A stretch of DNA of 64,000 nt from Hirudo medicinalis (taxonomy: Eukaryota > Annelida > Clitellata > Hirudinida > Hirudinidae). The translations under genes were made by a program, and so were the position numbers. The stretch's first letter is position 1, and the number at the start of each line of letters is the position of its first letter. Below the pieces are notes generated by a model. That model saw only the letters and a list, made by a program, of their open reading frames with translations. It was not told where the DNA came from and made no database searches. Below are positions 1 to 11,939 of this stretch, piece by piece. The stretch is from NCBI GenBank assembly GCA_011800805.1, contig MPNW01000558.1:53174-117173 (forward strand). The letters run 5' to 3'.

Positions 1-805
1 CGCAAACAAGAAGGATTGCAGCTGATAAATTGATGAATTTTTAAGCATTTATGTTCGTTTGAATGTTAATTATTTAATTTGTTAAAATTAAGACTTGAAA
101 ATGTGAAAAAAGCAGCAGAAATATGATTTAGAGGGGACTTGGTTAATGATCTTAATGGCGGATTGAATTATTGCAACACGGCGGTGATGCGGTTCAATTA
201 ACAAGTCTCTTGCGAGGTATTCGTGCGCCGTGAGAAAGGAGCTCGGAAATTTATTGAAATCCTGAGAATTTAACGTTATTAACTGAATTATTTTGAAATA
301 TTCAAATAATGGATTTAATGGATTATTAGTAACATTATTATAATATTACATTATTTTATTACTAATTATAATATTATTAAATGATTTATACGCTTATCAA
401 CAAATCAATTTTTTGATGAAAGTTTAAGAATCCAGGAATAAATGAATGAGTATAAATGAAATAGCAGTCGACGTCATCAGTAGGATGATCAAAGGTTGCA
501 GCGAACACAAGGATGCGATCATCTCCTCGTGGATGGAGTTGCTTCCCTACGACGTTAAAGGGGCATTTCACGGGGGTCCTCGGACAAGTTCAGCTTCATT
601 CCGAGGCTCCCTAATCTGCAACCCTGTGTTTGTGTCGTGTTTTGTTTTGTTTTGTTTTGTTTTTAAACTCAATTCTTAAAAAATCGTTGAAATTCTGCTC
701 TCGAGTTTCGCCATTCTAAGAGGATTTGTTTTCATTTGCTCCGCCTGAATGCGGTCACGTGACGTACTTTAATCAATGGCGGGAATTTTAAAAAATATTT
801 TTCAC
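1..805. other. Non-coding, nothing firm
   Basis: AT-rich sequence. Short open frames on both strands near 386-679 overlap one another and show no convincing splice sites or recognisable domain. A run of TTTTG units lies near 642-662. No gene is supported here. Confidence 0.4.
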
Positions 806-807
806 TC

Positions 808-977
808 GAGCGAATTATGAAGATTTATCGATGGATGGTCGTCTCGTCGTCATGACGACCGACACAAACAGCATCTGGTCGTTAGGTACGATGTTGTCCG
901 AGCAGGAAATAAACAGAATATCGGGAGATTTGCTCGGAAAACAACAACAGGCACCGAGATCCAAGCGGAGTGCTTGA
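808..977 (+). CDS. Possible C-terminal exon, unknown protein
   Basis: An open frame without its own ATG reads NYEDLSMDGRLVVMTTD and onward through SIWSLGTMLSEQEINRISGD, then a basic tail ending SKRSA and a TGA at 975-977. A possible splice acceptor (CACTCGAG) precedes it. The mixed polar and hydrophobic composition looks like real protein, unlike the low-complexity frames around it. A GGTACG donor inside could instead end the exon near 885. The antisense strand is also open here, so strand choice is not certain. I do not recognise the family. Upstream exons would have to lie off the left edge or be undetected. Confidence 0.28.
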
Positions 978-1483
978 AACGTTTTAAACTTTTGAAGCAC
1001 TGCGCAGTATTTTTTAGGAGTTTCTTCAAATTGCAAGTAAAACGCCAAAAATGTGCTTAATTGCGAGCTAAATAAGCTCACTGATTAGACACTGTATTGC
1101 CTCATCCCTGCATTGTGAAGTCCAATTAATACATTAATAAATTATTTAATAAAACAATACAATAATTAATACATTAATACATTATTTAAATTAGTTTTAA
1201 TGAACTAATTCAAAACATCCTGAAAATTCTTCACCGACAGTTGCACGAGTTTGGAGCAGGAGCATTGATCCTCTTCAGGTACAATGTTTGCCAATGTAAT
1301 TTCTTTAACACAACGAGAGGCTGAACATGATTTGAATAGATTATAATAAATTATGCATATGTTGCTTCATTTAAATAATTTGGAATAAGTGATCTACTGA
1401 ATATATTGTGATGACCTAATGCGTCAATGATATCAAATGCAACTTTGATGATACTAGTAATAATGGTAATGATGAAGATAAAA

Positions 1484-1573
<90 letters not shown>

Positions 1574-2683
1574 GTGACGCTTATGCGATAAATTTCAAAA
1601 TGGCGAACGAGAAACAAAGAAGACAACGGGGAGAGATGTGTCTAATTAAAAGCGTATTGTGGAACGATCTGGAAGGTGCTTTTTAATTTCACGCTTCGTT
1701 GAACACGGAGATGCAAAACTGGGGACTTTACGCACAAATTGAAACATTTGACATCGATGCATGGAAATATAAATTCAATATTTCCTTTAATAACATTTAA
1801 ATTGCGAACATTGACACAAAACGTATTTACGTTTTGTGGTAATCCTAATTCCTTTGCTACTTTTCCATAGAAAATGATGCAAGAGTAAAATTAAGTGATT
1901 GGTTGAGTGATTAATTACGCAATGAATAAGTGAGCAGTTAATAAATTGAACTTCTGAATAGTACTTAATAAGCAGGATTGCAAATGTAAACATCATTCAT
2001 TGATGTGCGCTTTTTGTCAACCTTCTGCATAGCGGCTCAAGCTGGGTTTCGAACACGACACATTACGACTGTTGCCATTACACATAACCGCCGTGCACAG
2101 GAATGAAACCGTCTGAGCTTGCATGGCAATTATGTCTGTTTGTTCAATTTCATCTTCAAACAACTCCTGATGAGAGTCAATCATGCGTGAACGACTTTCT
2201 TTTTACGACTTCTTGAGATGAACATTCACTCCCTTCCTCTTCTTCTTCTTCTTCTTCTTAATTCTTATTTCTTCTTCTGTTCTTCATTCACAAACACGGA
2301 GATCTTTCTTTAATTGTTAATTGGTTGTTCATGAAGATTTATTTGAAATGATTTCAAATGATCATAAATTGCACAATTATTCGTTTAATTCGAATAATTT
2401 GATTAAAAATCTCAAGATTGAGACGTCGATCGATTGTTTTTTACTTGACTTAATAATTGCAATTAATAATTACAATCAATTATTTCATTCATTATTTCAT
2501 TTTCGACTGAGTCTTACACAAGTTGGATGGATGGATGGATGGATGGCTGGATGGATGGTTGTGATCGCTGAAGAACTGAAAGAGGAATGAAGGAAGCAGC
2601 GAAAGATTTGCAGAGGATGAGAATTACAAGCATCTTTTGGAAATGGTTCATTAATTTTATAATCAATTAATTTCTGTCTCCAG
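978..2683. other. Non-coding AT-rich stretch with microsatellites
   Basis: No gene seen. It holds the GAT/GAC microsatellite, a TTC run near 2238-2258, a GGAT run near 2525-2555, and a tRNA-like GGGTTTCGAACACG (B-box-like) near 2045 that could be a decayed SINE. Confidence 0.5.
1482..1572. repeat. (GAT)n/(GACGAT)n microsatellite
   Basis: About 13 GAT units grade into alternating GAC-GAT units. On the minus strand this gives a meaningless poly-Ile/Val open frame. Confidence 0.9.
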
Positions 2684-2773
2684 TCAGGAGGAGACATGCT
2701 GTCGTCACGTGATAGGTTGTCCTCGTCTCCGAACGCCATTGATCATTTGGGCTTTAATCATAACTCACTTCAG
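2684..2773 (+). CDS. Possible 30-codon internal exon
   Basis: A 90-bp in-frame exon candidate sits between a good acceptor (TTTCTGTCTCCAG) and a CAG|GTTTCA donor. It opens SGGDMLSSRDRLSSSP and ends NHNSLQ. The length is a multiple of three and the frame is open throughout. The serine-rich composition suggests a linker or cytoplasmic segment. It could belong to the same transcription unit as the tetraspanin-like exon 740 bp downstream, but no domain is recognisable and the link is only by strand and distance. Confidence 0.3.
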
Positions 2774-3512
2774 GTTTCATTCTCAATTTTTGTGCTCTTT
2801 TATTTCGGAGATTTGCGAATAAATGCTTCAATTCCTCCGAGTAAAAATATCGAAACATCCTTTGATGAAACTGATTTGTTTCACAGCAGTTTTACGTGAA
2901 GTTTGAACGAGGTTTGAAGAGAAAACGAGTTGGTTTGAGAAGCCATTCCCGAAGTTTGAAATGAACAAATGACAATAAAATATAAATTATGATAATATGT
3001 AAATTATAATAATATGTAAATGGTAATGGCTGATAGGTTAAATTACAAACGATTACGTTTGTAACTTGAGTGGTGTTTCTTCCGCTTCGTTCACCTGAGA
3101 AAGCAACAGAGCATCATTTCCACGACAAGGTTCAATGAAATACTGGGACACAAAAAGTGGAATACCAAATGAACGCAGTGAACATTTGTTGCACTCCGAG
3201 TTCAATTCTTTCAAAAGAACTTTTCAATCAGAATTTTAATTAATTGTTTCAAGCGTCCAAAAACATGAAAATCACGTGGCAAAATCAGCTCAGAAGCAAC
3301 AAAAAGTTCAAAGAATTGGGTTTTCGAGACCACACTCGTTGAAATTCGAGAGCACTTTTCCGTTTTCCTGCTTTTCTTGGAAATCGCTCACAAATTAATA
3401 AATGAGAAATAATCAGTTCATTCGATCCAAACATCGGTAGAATGATGTTCGATGACATCTTCCACCTCTGCACAAACCATCGGATGAGCAACAGAGGTCA
3501 TTTCATCTTCAG

Positions 3513-3735
3513 ATGAACTGCTGTGGTGTCCTGTCTCCGAGGGACTACATGCACACTTCGTGGTTCAACCACAGCAAGGACACCGAGGGCGTCTTCGTGC
3601 CTCGTTCCTGTTGCATCGTCTCGGGCTCGAACACACGACACGCTGGAAACCCAAACGACAAGGCCAACTACTGCCAAGTTGAAGCCTCATCTTCAAGGTC
3701 AATAACAACGACTCCGTAGCTTTCTTGCACACGCA
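3513..3735 (+). CDS. Tetraspanin large extracellular loop exon (partial)
   Basis: The exon follows a CATCTTCAG acceptor and encodes MNCCGVLSPRDY near its start, then VPRSCC and a later YCQVE. That is the CCG...P.SCC...C pattern of the tetraspanin large extracellular loop, whose cysteines form the loop disulfides. The first reading frame closes at 3716-3718, but the next frame continues as IFKVNNNDSVAFLHTQ up to a CAG|GTCAGT donor at 3735, also tetraspanin-like. So there is either a one-frame shift near 3690 (sequencing indel or mutation) or a very short unrecognised intron. Transmembrane exons were not found nearby, so the gene is incomplete. Family call by motif; member not assigned. Confidence 0.5.
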
Positions 3736-3795
3736 GGTCAGTCTCTACGTGTCTGACTTGTAGAGATTAGTAATCTTGATTGTTGGTTTATTAAC

Positions 3796-3963
3796 AAATA
3801 AATATTAATTCTTTAATTAATAAATATTAATTCTTTAATTAATAAATATTAATTCTTTAATTAACAAATATTAATTCTTTAATTAACAAATATTAATTCT
3901 TTAATTAATAAATATTAATTCTTTAATTAATAAATATTAATTCTTTAATTAATAAATATTAAT
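3796..3963. repeat. 22-bp tandem repeat
   Basis: About eight copies of a unit reading TAAATATTAATTCTTTAAT plus TAA, with small variants. It ends at an N. Confidence 0.85.
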
Positions 3964-3965
3964 TN

Positions 3966-4085
3966 GTTTATGTTAATGTTTTAATCAGTTGTTTATGTTA
4001 ATGTTTTAATCAGTTGTTTATGTTAATGTTTTAATCAGTTGTTTATGTTAATGTTTTAATCAGTTGTTTATGTTAATGTTTCATT
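3966..4085. repeat. 25-bp tandem repeat
   Basis: About five copies of a unit built on GTTTATGTTAATGTTTTAAT followed by CAGTT. It abuts the 22-bp array at an N (3965), so this junction may be an assembly join. Confidence 0.85.
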
Positions 4086-5030
4086 ATTTCATAATTTCGT
4101 TATTTTGTTAATTCAGCAGAACATTTAATACATTTAAAATATTTATTACGATTGGATGTGAATTGTAAATCAATGCAATTGTTCTTTCCTAATTAATGAT
4201 TAAATAAATTATTCGATTTTATTCTAAAATGATTCTTTCAGTTTGTGTGCATATTTAAGTGAATTTAATGAAGTAAAAAAAAAGCTGGAAACAAAATTTA
4301 TTTGCAAACAAATATTGTTTCTCTTTTAAATTGAGAATAATTGAAAATCGAACACAAGGTTGTGGTGGTGGTGGTGATGATGATGATGATGATGATGAAG
4401 CCATTAAAAAGCCATAATCCCCGTTAATTTCAAGTCCGGAACACACGCCATTTGTAATGATCAGCTAACGCCTGGCATATAATCAATCGACCATTAAACT
4501 ACCAACATACATTATCAACATAACCTCCTTCCTCTGAAACTTTCTTCTTAATAATTATTACTTTTATTATTGTTGTTGTTATTATTATTATTATTAAATT
4601 ATTTTTTAATATTAATCAAGTAGAGAATCCAACAATAGCGGCTCAAGGTCGTGATCGTATCTCAACTTCAAGGAAATATTGAATCAACGGTTGTATTCAG
4701 AATTAATTGAACATTGGCTGTTGTTTGTATTGAGCCTATCTTTTGAGTGTCTTCTGTATCAGAAAAGGATGTGAAAGCACATTTTAATCTCTCTATCATT
4801 TATGTATCGCCCCTATCCGAGGGCTCTCCCTGGCGGTGCAGGGTGGGTTGCGAACATTACTACTGTTGCCGTTTCGGACGCATGCAGGGAGACAACCCAT
4901 TAGACCAACATGTAGGGAGGCAACCCATTAGACCAACCAGCACGCCAAATAGTAGTACTGACACTGACTGCTTTTAAAGTTTTAGAATTTCATTGGTGAA
5001 AGTTAAGAATGATTTTTTATAATTTAATAA
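4086..5030. other. Non-coding stretch with small repeats
   Basis: No gene seen. It contains GGT/GAT repeats near 4360-4397 and TTA/TTG repeats near 4560-4600. A stretch near 4810-4930 carries a short duplicated segment (GGAGACAACCCATTAGACCA, then again AGGCAACCCATTAGACCA) and a tRNA-like GGTGGGTTGCGAAC, so it may be a decayed SINE. Confidence 0.45.
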
Positions 5031-5034
5031 CGTT

Positions 5035-6110
5035 GTGGCCTGTTTAACTATCGAAGAAAGTAAATATGGCCCTCTGCTTGAAAAGCTTGTGAACCACTGC
5101 TCTAGTGCGTTGCTTCCGTTTTTGTCTTGCAGTCGAAATGTAAAGCTCGAATCACAAACACTTCACTTGGTGACCCGAGGTCGAACATGGAATTTCATTC
5201 ATTTTCAATTTCAATTAAGCCAGCCGCTTTCAACCCAACCGAAGCCGAGGCTTGGTTTAGAATACTGGAGTCGCAGTTTATAATTGCTAACGTAACGGTG
5301 AGCTCCACAAATTTTCATCACACTCTAGAGGCCCTTCCACCGATCGTAATCTCGTGCCACGATAGAATCGATGGAATACGATAAACTCGAGACTGAAGTT
5401 GTTGCCTAATCAATGCCGACAAACACTGAACTGGTTGACCAACTATTACAAGACACCACTCTCACTGGCAGGCCTTCACAGCATCTTCGTGCATTAAGGA
5501 AATTGGGCCAAAGGATTGGGTCCACTGAAAATGTGGTTCAACACAGGTTATTCCAAAGATCCTTACCGAGAGACCTTGCAGTGGTCGTTACCATGCAAGA
5601 CCTTACCTCTGGAGGAGTTGGGAAAGCTGGCAGATGAAATGTTGGCAATCACACTAGGAACCTAACATGTACTGGTTGTATACCAGCAGCTGAGGTCGTT
5701 ATCGTCAAACGTTTACAGGGCATGAATAAAGGAATTGGGCCTTTCAACCCAGGTCAGCGTCTCAAGATCTGCCGAGCACACATTTACTTTGGTCCAGAGG
5801 CTAGATCTTGACGTTCATGGTGCTTGTGGTCTGATAAATGAAATATCAGAGTGCTCCGATCATGAAATGCTTCACCTAACTACCACAGAGAGTCGGAAAA
5901 CTAATTGGATCCCAGTCGGTTGCGTACATCGACGATGCTCTACATTTTGTGTCGCATTATCCATGAAGAGTAACACCACAGATCACAGATTGACATATTT
6001 TGTGGACATCGGATCTGCGGTATCCATAATTCCCCCATCATTGCTGCTAAGTATTCCAGTTTCCATTCGAAATGCAAAAATCAATTTAACTACAGCTATT
6101 TAAATTTGTG
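5035..6110 (+). mobile_element. Decayed Gypsy-type LTR element, gag and protease part
   Basis: Fragments in shifting frames keep the order of a Ty3/Gypsy-type polyprotein. First comes a Gag segment (near 5186-5340: KPAAFNPTEAEAWFRILESQ, then a histidine- and alanine-rich helix). Next is a Gag continuation (5413-5635: PSQHLRALRKLGQRIG, RSLPRDLAVVVTMQDL). Last is a protease-like segment near 5985-6060 (YFVDIGSAVSIIPPS, matching the aspartic protease pattern hydrophobic-D-[TS/I]-G with the usual Thr replaced). Stops and frameshifts break it. No reverse transcriptase, RNase H or integrase was seen, so this is a dead internal fragment. Family level is by motif memory; the clade is not resolved. 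Confidence 0.6.
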
Positions 6111-6175
6111 ACAAAGTAGATGTTGTGATGCGTTCAAATTTACTTTGAAATAAAGCTCGAATCACAAACACTTCA
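5141..6175. repeat. 25-bp direct repeat pair
   Basis: The sequence TAAAGCTCGAATCACAAACA followed by CTTCA occurs at 5141-5165 and again at 6151-6175, in the same orientation, bracketing most of the gag/protease fragment. It is too short for LTRs. It could record a template switch or duplication during insertion. Confidence 0.7.
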
Positions 6176-6494
6176 AGTCCATAGCCTGCGATGTCACCAT
6201 CATCTCTTACACAGCCACATTAGACGAAGAACACATTTAAAGTGCAAAAAAGAGAAAAAATAGACATTCATATATGGATACCCGGGTGAATTCCCTCCTC
6301 AGAAAGTTTATGTGACTGCATTCGTTTGCAACTGGAGAGGAGTGATCTCATCGAAATCGTGCTCTTCTTGGCGAGGCCTCGGCTTCTCCAGAAGCATTTT
6401 AATGAATTTGTCAACGACAGTCCTCTCTCTGGCACTTATTTTCCATTAATTCATTTAATATGTGTGGAAACATCACAAGCGATAAACGCAAAAG

Positions 6495-6679
6495 CGATGG
6501 CGGATAAGAGTTGGTTTGTAGCGATGACATTTATTGTGTACATTACACATGCACGGACTGATTTTTTAAATGTTGAATGTGCTGTGGTTTGCGCATTATG
6601 TCCCAGGGTTCTCTCAGGCCCAGAAGTCGAGGAGGTTGAGATTAACAATGTAGAAGGAAATGTGGTCAGCTTACAATGA
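6495..6679 (+). CDS. Small ORF with signal-like N-terminus
   Basis: A 60-residue open frame can start at an ATG with G at -3 (GCGATGG): MADKSWFVAMTFIVYITHA, a plausible signal or membrane segment, then a cysteine-containing stretch (VECAVVCALCP) and an acidic tail ending VVSLQ. The same frame stays open back to about 6326, so the start is a choice. No relatives are recognised. It lies next to a dead retroelement and may be chance. Confidence 0.2.
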
Positions 6680-7072
6680 CTTTATTTATTTTCTTCTTTA
6701 AATATGAAAATGCTTGCAAATAAAGATGAGCAAACAGAATACAAGTTAAGAAAGGAGTTGAGAGAAGAATTAAAAAGATAAAAGGTTGCTTCAACAAGAA
6801 GGACCTAAAATTGCTGGACATTTCAATGTCCTTGTGCTGAGCAGAAAACTGAGATTGATGCTGAAAATTAATGTCAAACAATATTTAGTAATACCTGATA
6901 ATTTGACATTACACATGTTTATTGTAATAAGGAAATCATTCGTGACAAAACACTGGGTTAAAGAGTAAACGTCTCAATTTCAATGAGAACATTCGAAGCA
7001 TTAATGAATTACTTAATTGAGCAATGAATCCATTGTTGGTTGATTTTATGAATGTCGGCTGCTAACCACATA

Positions 7073-7304
7073 AAGATGAGGAGGATGTAATGAAGAGGTA
7101 CTGTAAAGATGAGGAGGTTGTAATGAAGAGGTACTGTAAAGATGAGGAGGATGTAATGATGAGGTACTGTAAAGATGAGGAGGATGTAATGAAGAGGTAC
7201 TGTAAAGATGAGGAGGATGTAATGAAGAGGTACTGTAAAGATGAGGAGGATGTAATGAAGAGGTACTGTAAAGATGAGGAGGATGTAATGAAGAGGTACT
7301 GCAT
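7073..7304. repeat. 33-bp minisatellite, coding-like
   Basis: About seven copies of a 33-bp unit. On the plus strand it reads KDEEDVMKRYC per copy without stops, and the minus strand is open too. Units differ at one or two sites (GAGGTTGTA, ATGATGAGG variants). The unit is a multiple of three, so the open frame is a property of the repeat. Nothing else supports a gene. Confidence 0.9.
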
Positions 7305-7445
7305 TTGAGAAGATGAACCCTCAGGTACTGAGGAATAATAATTCTAATGCCGACCGGTTTAAATAAACCATTTCTCTGTTAATCTCGTGAAATCAACTGT
7401 CATCAGACGATAAAGCTTTTCTTTCTTCGACCAGTGGACCGTTTC

Positions 7446-7665
7446 TATCAGCCCCTCACCAAACTCATCATCTCTCAACTCCACCACCCCTCACCAAACT
7501 CATCATCTCTCAACTCCACCACCCCTCACCAAACTCATCATCTCTCAACTCCACCATCCCTCACCAAACTCATCATCTCTCAACTCCACCATCCCTCACC
7601 AAACTCATCATCTCTCAACTCCACCACCCCTCACCAAACTCATCATCTCTCAACTCCACCACACC
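7446..7665. repeat. 35-bp minisatellite
   Basis: Six copies of a 35-bp unit built on CCTCACCAAACTCATCATCT followed by CTCAACTCCACCA. Because 35 is not a multiple of three, the three frames follow one another in any ORF. Copies differ only at CACC/CATC. Confidence 0.9.
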
Positions 7666-7679
7666 GGTAATAATTACCT

Positions 7680-10600
7680 TCCCATTTCCGTTCGAATGCA
7701 ACGGAACATTCTAAGTTTTTAATTAAGTTCTATTAATTTTAATTCTTAATGAAAATAAGAAAAATAATATTAATAATAAAATGAAATAATATAAAAATAA
7801 TAATAATGAAATAATAATAATAATATTTTATTACGATAAAGTACAATAATATTTCCTTTAAATTAGCAGCTGGAATAAAGAATTTGTATTCAAACACTTT
7901 TGATTAAAACTTATTTTCACGTCTGAAATGTTTTGAAATGTTTTGAAATGTTTTGAATTAATTTTGATTTTTTAATGTTTTGAGAAAAAGTGAAGAACTT
8001 CGCAAGTTCAGGTGCAATTGAAGGACTTCAGCAGCTCACCTGACCGACATTTTATCATGTGATAATGCAACCATTATCTTCGTGACGTCATCGATTTCTT
8101 TCCAAGTAGAATTTGGTTCGTGACCTCTCTGATGTCACCTGACAACTTTAATTATAAGCATCATTAATTATAATTAATTACAACAAATTAACATATTAAT
8201 AATAATTATTATCATCTCAACAATTAATTGCAACAATTGCCAGAACAATTACAATAAAACAGAAGCAACGTTAATAATAATATTAGTAATAATAATAATT
8301 TTTATAAATATTAGAATTATAATAATAATAATGAATAATAATATTTATATTTATAATTATAAAATAATAATGATGATGATGATGACGACGACGACGACGA
8401 CGATGATGATGATGATAATTACTACAGCAATATTTTTAAGCAGCAAATAACCACATTGTCTAACAATAATAACAACACAGCAAAGTTTAAACAACAAAAC
8501 AACAACTAATACACACAACAACAACATCCACATTCAACAACAACAACAACCACATTCAACAGCAAACAATCTTCCTCAGCAGATTGAAGAAATGATTTTC
8601 TTAAATTTCCTCCATGGACTCAAACAACGTCAAAGTTTTGCTTTCGAGATTTATTCCGATTCTAATTTAAATGCCATTTAAATCAATGAAATCATTCGAG
8701 GGAGGCATTCCTTGTGATGTTTCATTTTCGAGCGGTGGACATTTGTTGCGGAGTGACGCAATTCGAGGACCTAGCATTCCTTCAGAAACCTGCTTTCCCG
8801 TTAATTTAATGATTTTATGATTTCTTGATTAAATATTAAATATTTTAAAAAGAATTTCTTCTCTTGAGAAGGAAGAAGTGTACTTCGTGCACTTTACAAC
8901 AAAATTGACCTGGTTTGATTAATGAATAATATCATAAAAGCTCACGATAATTAAAATATGAATGCCGCATAATTATTCATAAAATTATTCGCCATATTTA
9001 CTCCACTTTAGCAGTGAAAGTAATAAACGTGAATGTCAACTTGATAATCCATTTAAGTTCGTAGATTTGGTCCTCTCATGCATCCTGATGTCCTGGGTGA
9101 AGAAGAAGCAGTCCGAATATTGGTGGTGCGAGGACGACGACTGCGCATGAACAGCACTCACTTGCTTTGGAAAAGTTGAAGATTTGCAGGATGAATGCAG
9201 ATTACGATGATGACGGTCGTGATAGTGATGATATCTATGTCGATCATGATTATGTAATGATGATGATGATGATATCGATGTTGATGATGATGCTCCCACA
9301 TTAGCAACAATGCGTCTTACGTTGACAAATCTGAACAATTTTACATCGTTTTTTGGACGAATGCATAGTTGCTTCAATGTTGTGTCGTGGTGAGACTATA
9401 ACAACAACAAACAAATGCTTATTCGCGAATTGAAATCAGTAAAGCATCGATGTAATTCAGAGAAAACGTAGAATGTTAAAGAAACTCACTCATTCGCCCA
9501 TTCATTCATTAATTCACTCACTCATTCACTCACTCATTCATTCTTCCATTTCTACCTCTTGTGAAATTGACTGCAACGGTTAACACGAACTTCATAAAAA
9601 ACTTTCGGTTTCAGGACCCTTTTTATACTTTTGTGATGATGTCTGCAACGAAGAACAGAAAATTATTCAATAAAGTCTGCTTAGTGTCGAACTCTTTTTT
9701 GAATTAAAAAGTTTTAAAAAAAAATAATCAGTCGGCTGTGCGTGGCTCAACGAGAAACCTTTGTGTCGTAAGGATTGAAAATAAGTTGGAACCAAGGAGT
9801 GCTTGAGCCGCATCTGACATTTATGGACAAACATGGACAAACATTTATGGACATTCAAAAATTAAAACATTAAGTGGCTATATTTAGAAGTCCAAAAAGT
9901 AAATGTATATCTATATAAATAATGAGATATTATATTTATATCTATACAAATAATGAGATATTGTATTTACATCTATTTATAATATGTGACTAATCATTTT
10001 CATGTCATTTTATAGTGTTTCAACAATCTTGATAAACTCAAATTCATTAAAACTTTAAGCGATATTTAAATTTTGAACGTTGATTTGCATTGCAAAAGTG
10101 GATGCCATCGTTTGACCTCATGAAACAGTGACACTTGTGAACTCATGAAGAATTACAATTAAATTCAAATAAACAGAAATTTATTAAACATGAAATAAAT
10201 TTTGAGAAATGTCTCTTTCTGCTTTTTGAAAAATAACAGTAAAAATAAAATAAAAATATTCTGAACATCAGTAATAAATTTACTGATATTATTATTAATG
10301 TTATTTTTTTTGTTCTTGTAATAAAAATCGTGTACTTCTAAATACTGTTTTTAATAATTACATTTTCGAGCACAAAGCAGCATATCACAAGGCAATACAA
10401 TGCGTAATACGAACAAATAGAAAGGCACACCAGGAGATACAAAAGTCATTAAAAAATTAGCATTTATATTGGAGATTTCTCGTCATAACTTGACGTGTGC
10501 CAACTAACACCACCAATGATTTCGGGCATCATTATCATAATTATGATGGAAAAAATACGGATAACCTCGAGCAAATTACCATGCAAATGCAACCCACTGC

Positions 10601-11329
10601 ATCCAACTCAATTCCTGCGAAGATATGAAATCCTTTTAAATGAATTCATAATCCTCTTCTGATTATTTTATTGTTGCTCCTCATTTTTTCGATGTGAAAA
10701 GTATTAATGAATAATCCTTGTCTATTTATTTTGTATTATTTTTATTTTTTAATATTTTTGCTCATTTCATTCCTCAAGAAGTGTTCGTTGGCCTGACATC
10801 GTTCGAAAAGCAAATAAATGCTTTACTGTTTGGACAAAAGTATGAAAACCAATGCACGGTATAGAACAGAAAAATTAGCTGTACATCTTAAAAGTATCGA
10901 AAAATGAATTTAACTAATCAAGGCGACTGGGCTGCGTATTTTATCAACGAAAGTTTAATTTTTTTTAAGTTTTTCATTCAAACATATGCTTCGTCCTCAA
11001 ATACATTTTTCTAGTTTTCCTGGAACCACTGATTATTATGAATTTGAGAAATTACTCAGTCATATTGTCATTTGTCTTTCAATTCAAATCATAGTGTTTT
11101 GAGAAATACCACTTAACCTAATTATTTCAGTATATGCACAAGATTTGTTTACTTTTATTTAATAGTCATTAGTTTTGAGTGCTCCGATGGAACTCTGCCG
11201 TAGTTGTCCTTGTCTGGGGGGAAATGTCCTGTTACGTCCCGAGTGGTCTGATTTGGAAAAGATTAAAAGCCACGCTATGGGATACACAATGATAACCCAG
11301 CCATACAATTAGAATTAGCTGATATTTAA
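7680..11329. other. Long non-coding AT-rich stretch
   Basis: No gene is supported across 3.6 kb. It contains AAT/TAA repeats (7740-7850, 8270-8370), a GATGATGAC/GACGAC microsatellite near 8370-8418, CAA repeats near 8465-8570, and a CATT/CACT-rich run near 9487-9545. Two short frames near 9060-9160 look slightly protein-like on both strands but have no clear splice sites. Confidence 0.5.
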
Positions 11330-11366
11330 AGTGCCTTATATATCCATTTCGGATACAAGGCACTAA
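11330..11366. repeat. Imperfect hairpin
   Basis: AGTGCCTTATATATCC pairs with GGATACAAGGCACT across a short loop. It lies just before a LINE 3-prime ORF fragment and probably derives from a transposon untranslated region. Confidence 0.6.
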
Positions 11367-11384
11367 ATAAACCAGATCAGTACT

Positions 11385-11640
11385 CAAAATCCTACGATGC
11401 ACCAAAATATCTCTCCTCTACACTGGCCAAAACAACAACAATATCCGGACGAGCTCCCCTTCGCTCTTCATGTCGTCCCATGTTCCTGGTCCCGAGGTCC
11501 CATAGTGTCAGGTTTGGTGACCGCTCCTTCTATGTCAGTGGTCCTAGAACATGGAATGCCCTCCCCGTTCATATTCGAACTGCCCCCACACCTGAGCTCT
11601 TTGGTTTAGAAAGGCAGACGATGTAATAATTTGATAGTAG
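11385..11640 (+). mobile_element. LINE ORF2 C-terminal fragment
   Basis: In shifting frames the segment reads RFGDRSFYVSGPRTWNALP, then VHIRTAPTPELF. This is the typical tail of CR1/Jockey-like reverse-transcriptase ORFs, which end in a GPRxWNxLP motif. At least one frameshift lies inside. No upstream RT domain is attached, so it is an isolated 3-prime fragment. Confidence 0.65.
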
Positions 11641-11939
11641 TTTGATTTTGTTATGAGTAACATTAATTGAAAAGTTTGTCTTTAGTTGAGCACCGAAGAA
11701 CTGGCGACAGTTCGAATATGAGCGGGAGGCATTCCATGATCTAAGACCAACTCTGACACCTTAGGACCTCGATTTTTTTAAATATCGATAGATGAGCATG
11801 GAGAAGATTTTCCATGCGCATCAAAACAGTCCCCAGATCTCCTCATCAGGATAATTATTAAGAGCTCAAACAATGATCCACCGGTCTCATAATGACCTAC
11901 TCGATGTCATGATCAACCACGATGGCATGATTATGCTTG

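Noticed and set aside
446..679. 77-codon plus-strand frame and opposing 61-codon minus frame
   Set aside because: Both look mildly protein-like, but no domain, splice site pair or neighbouring exon supports either.
7073..7665. Possible CRISPR-like arrays
   Set aside because: The units are contiguous tandem repeats without unique spacers, in a eukaryotic genome.
9036..9377. 113-codon minus-strand frame rich in Ser and His
   Set aside because: Its middle is a GAT microsatellite read on the other strand and there is no support at the ends.
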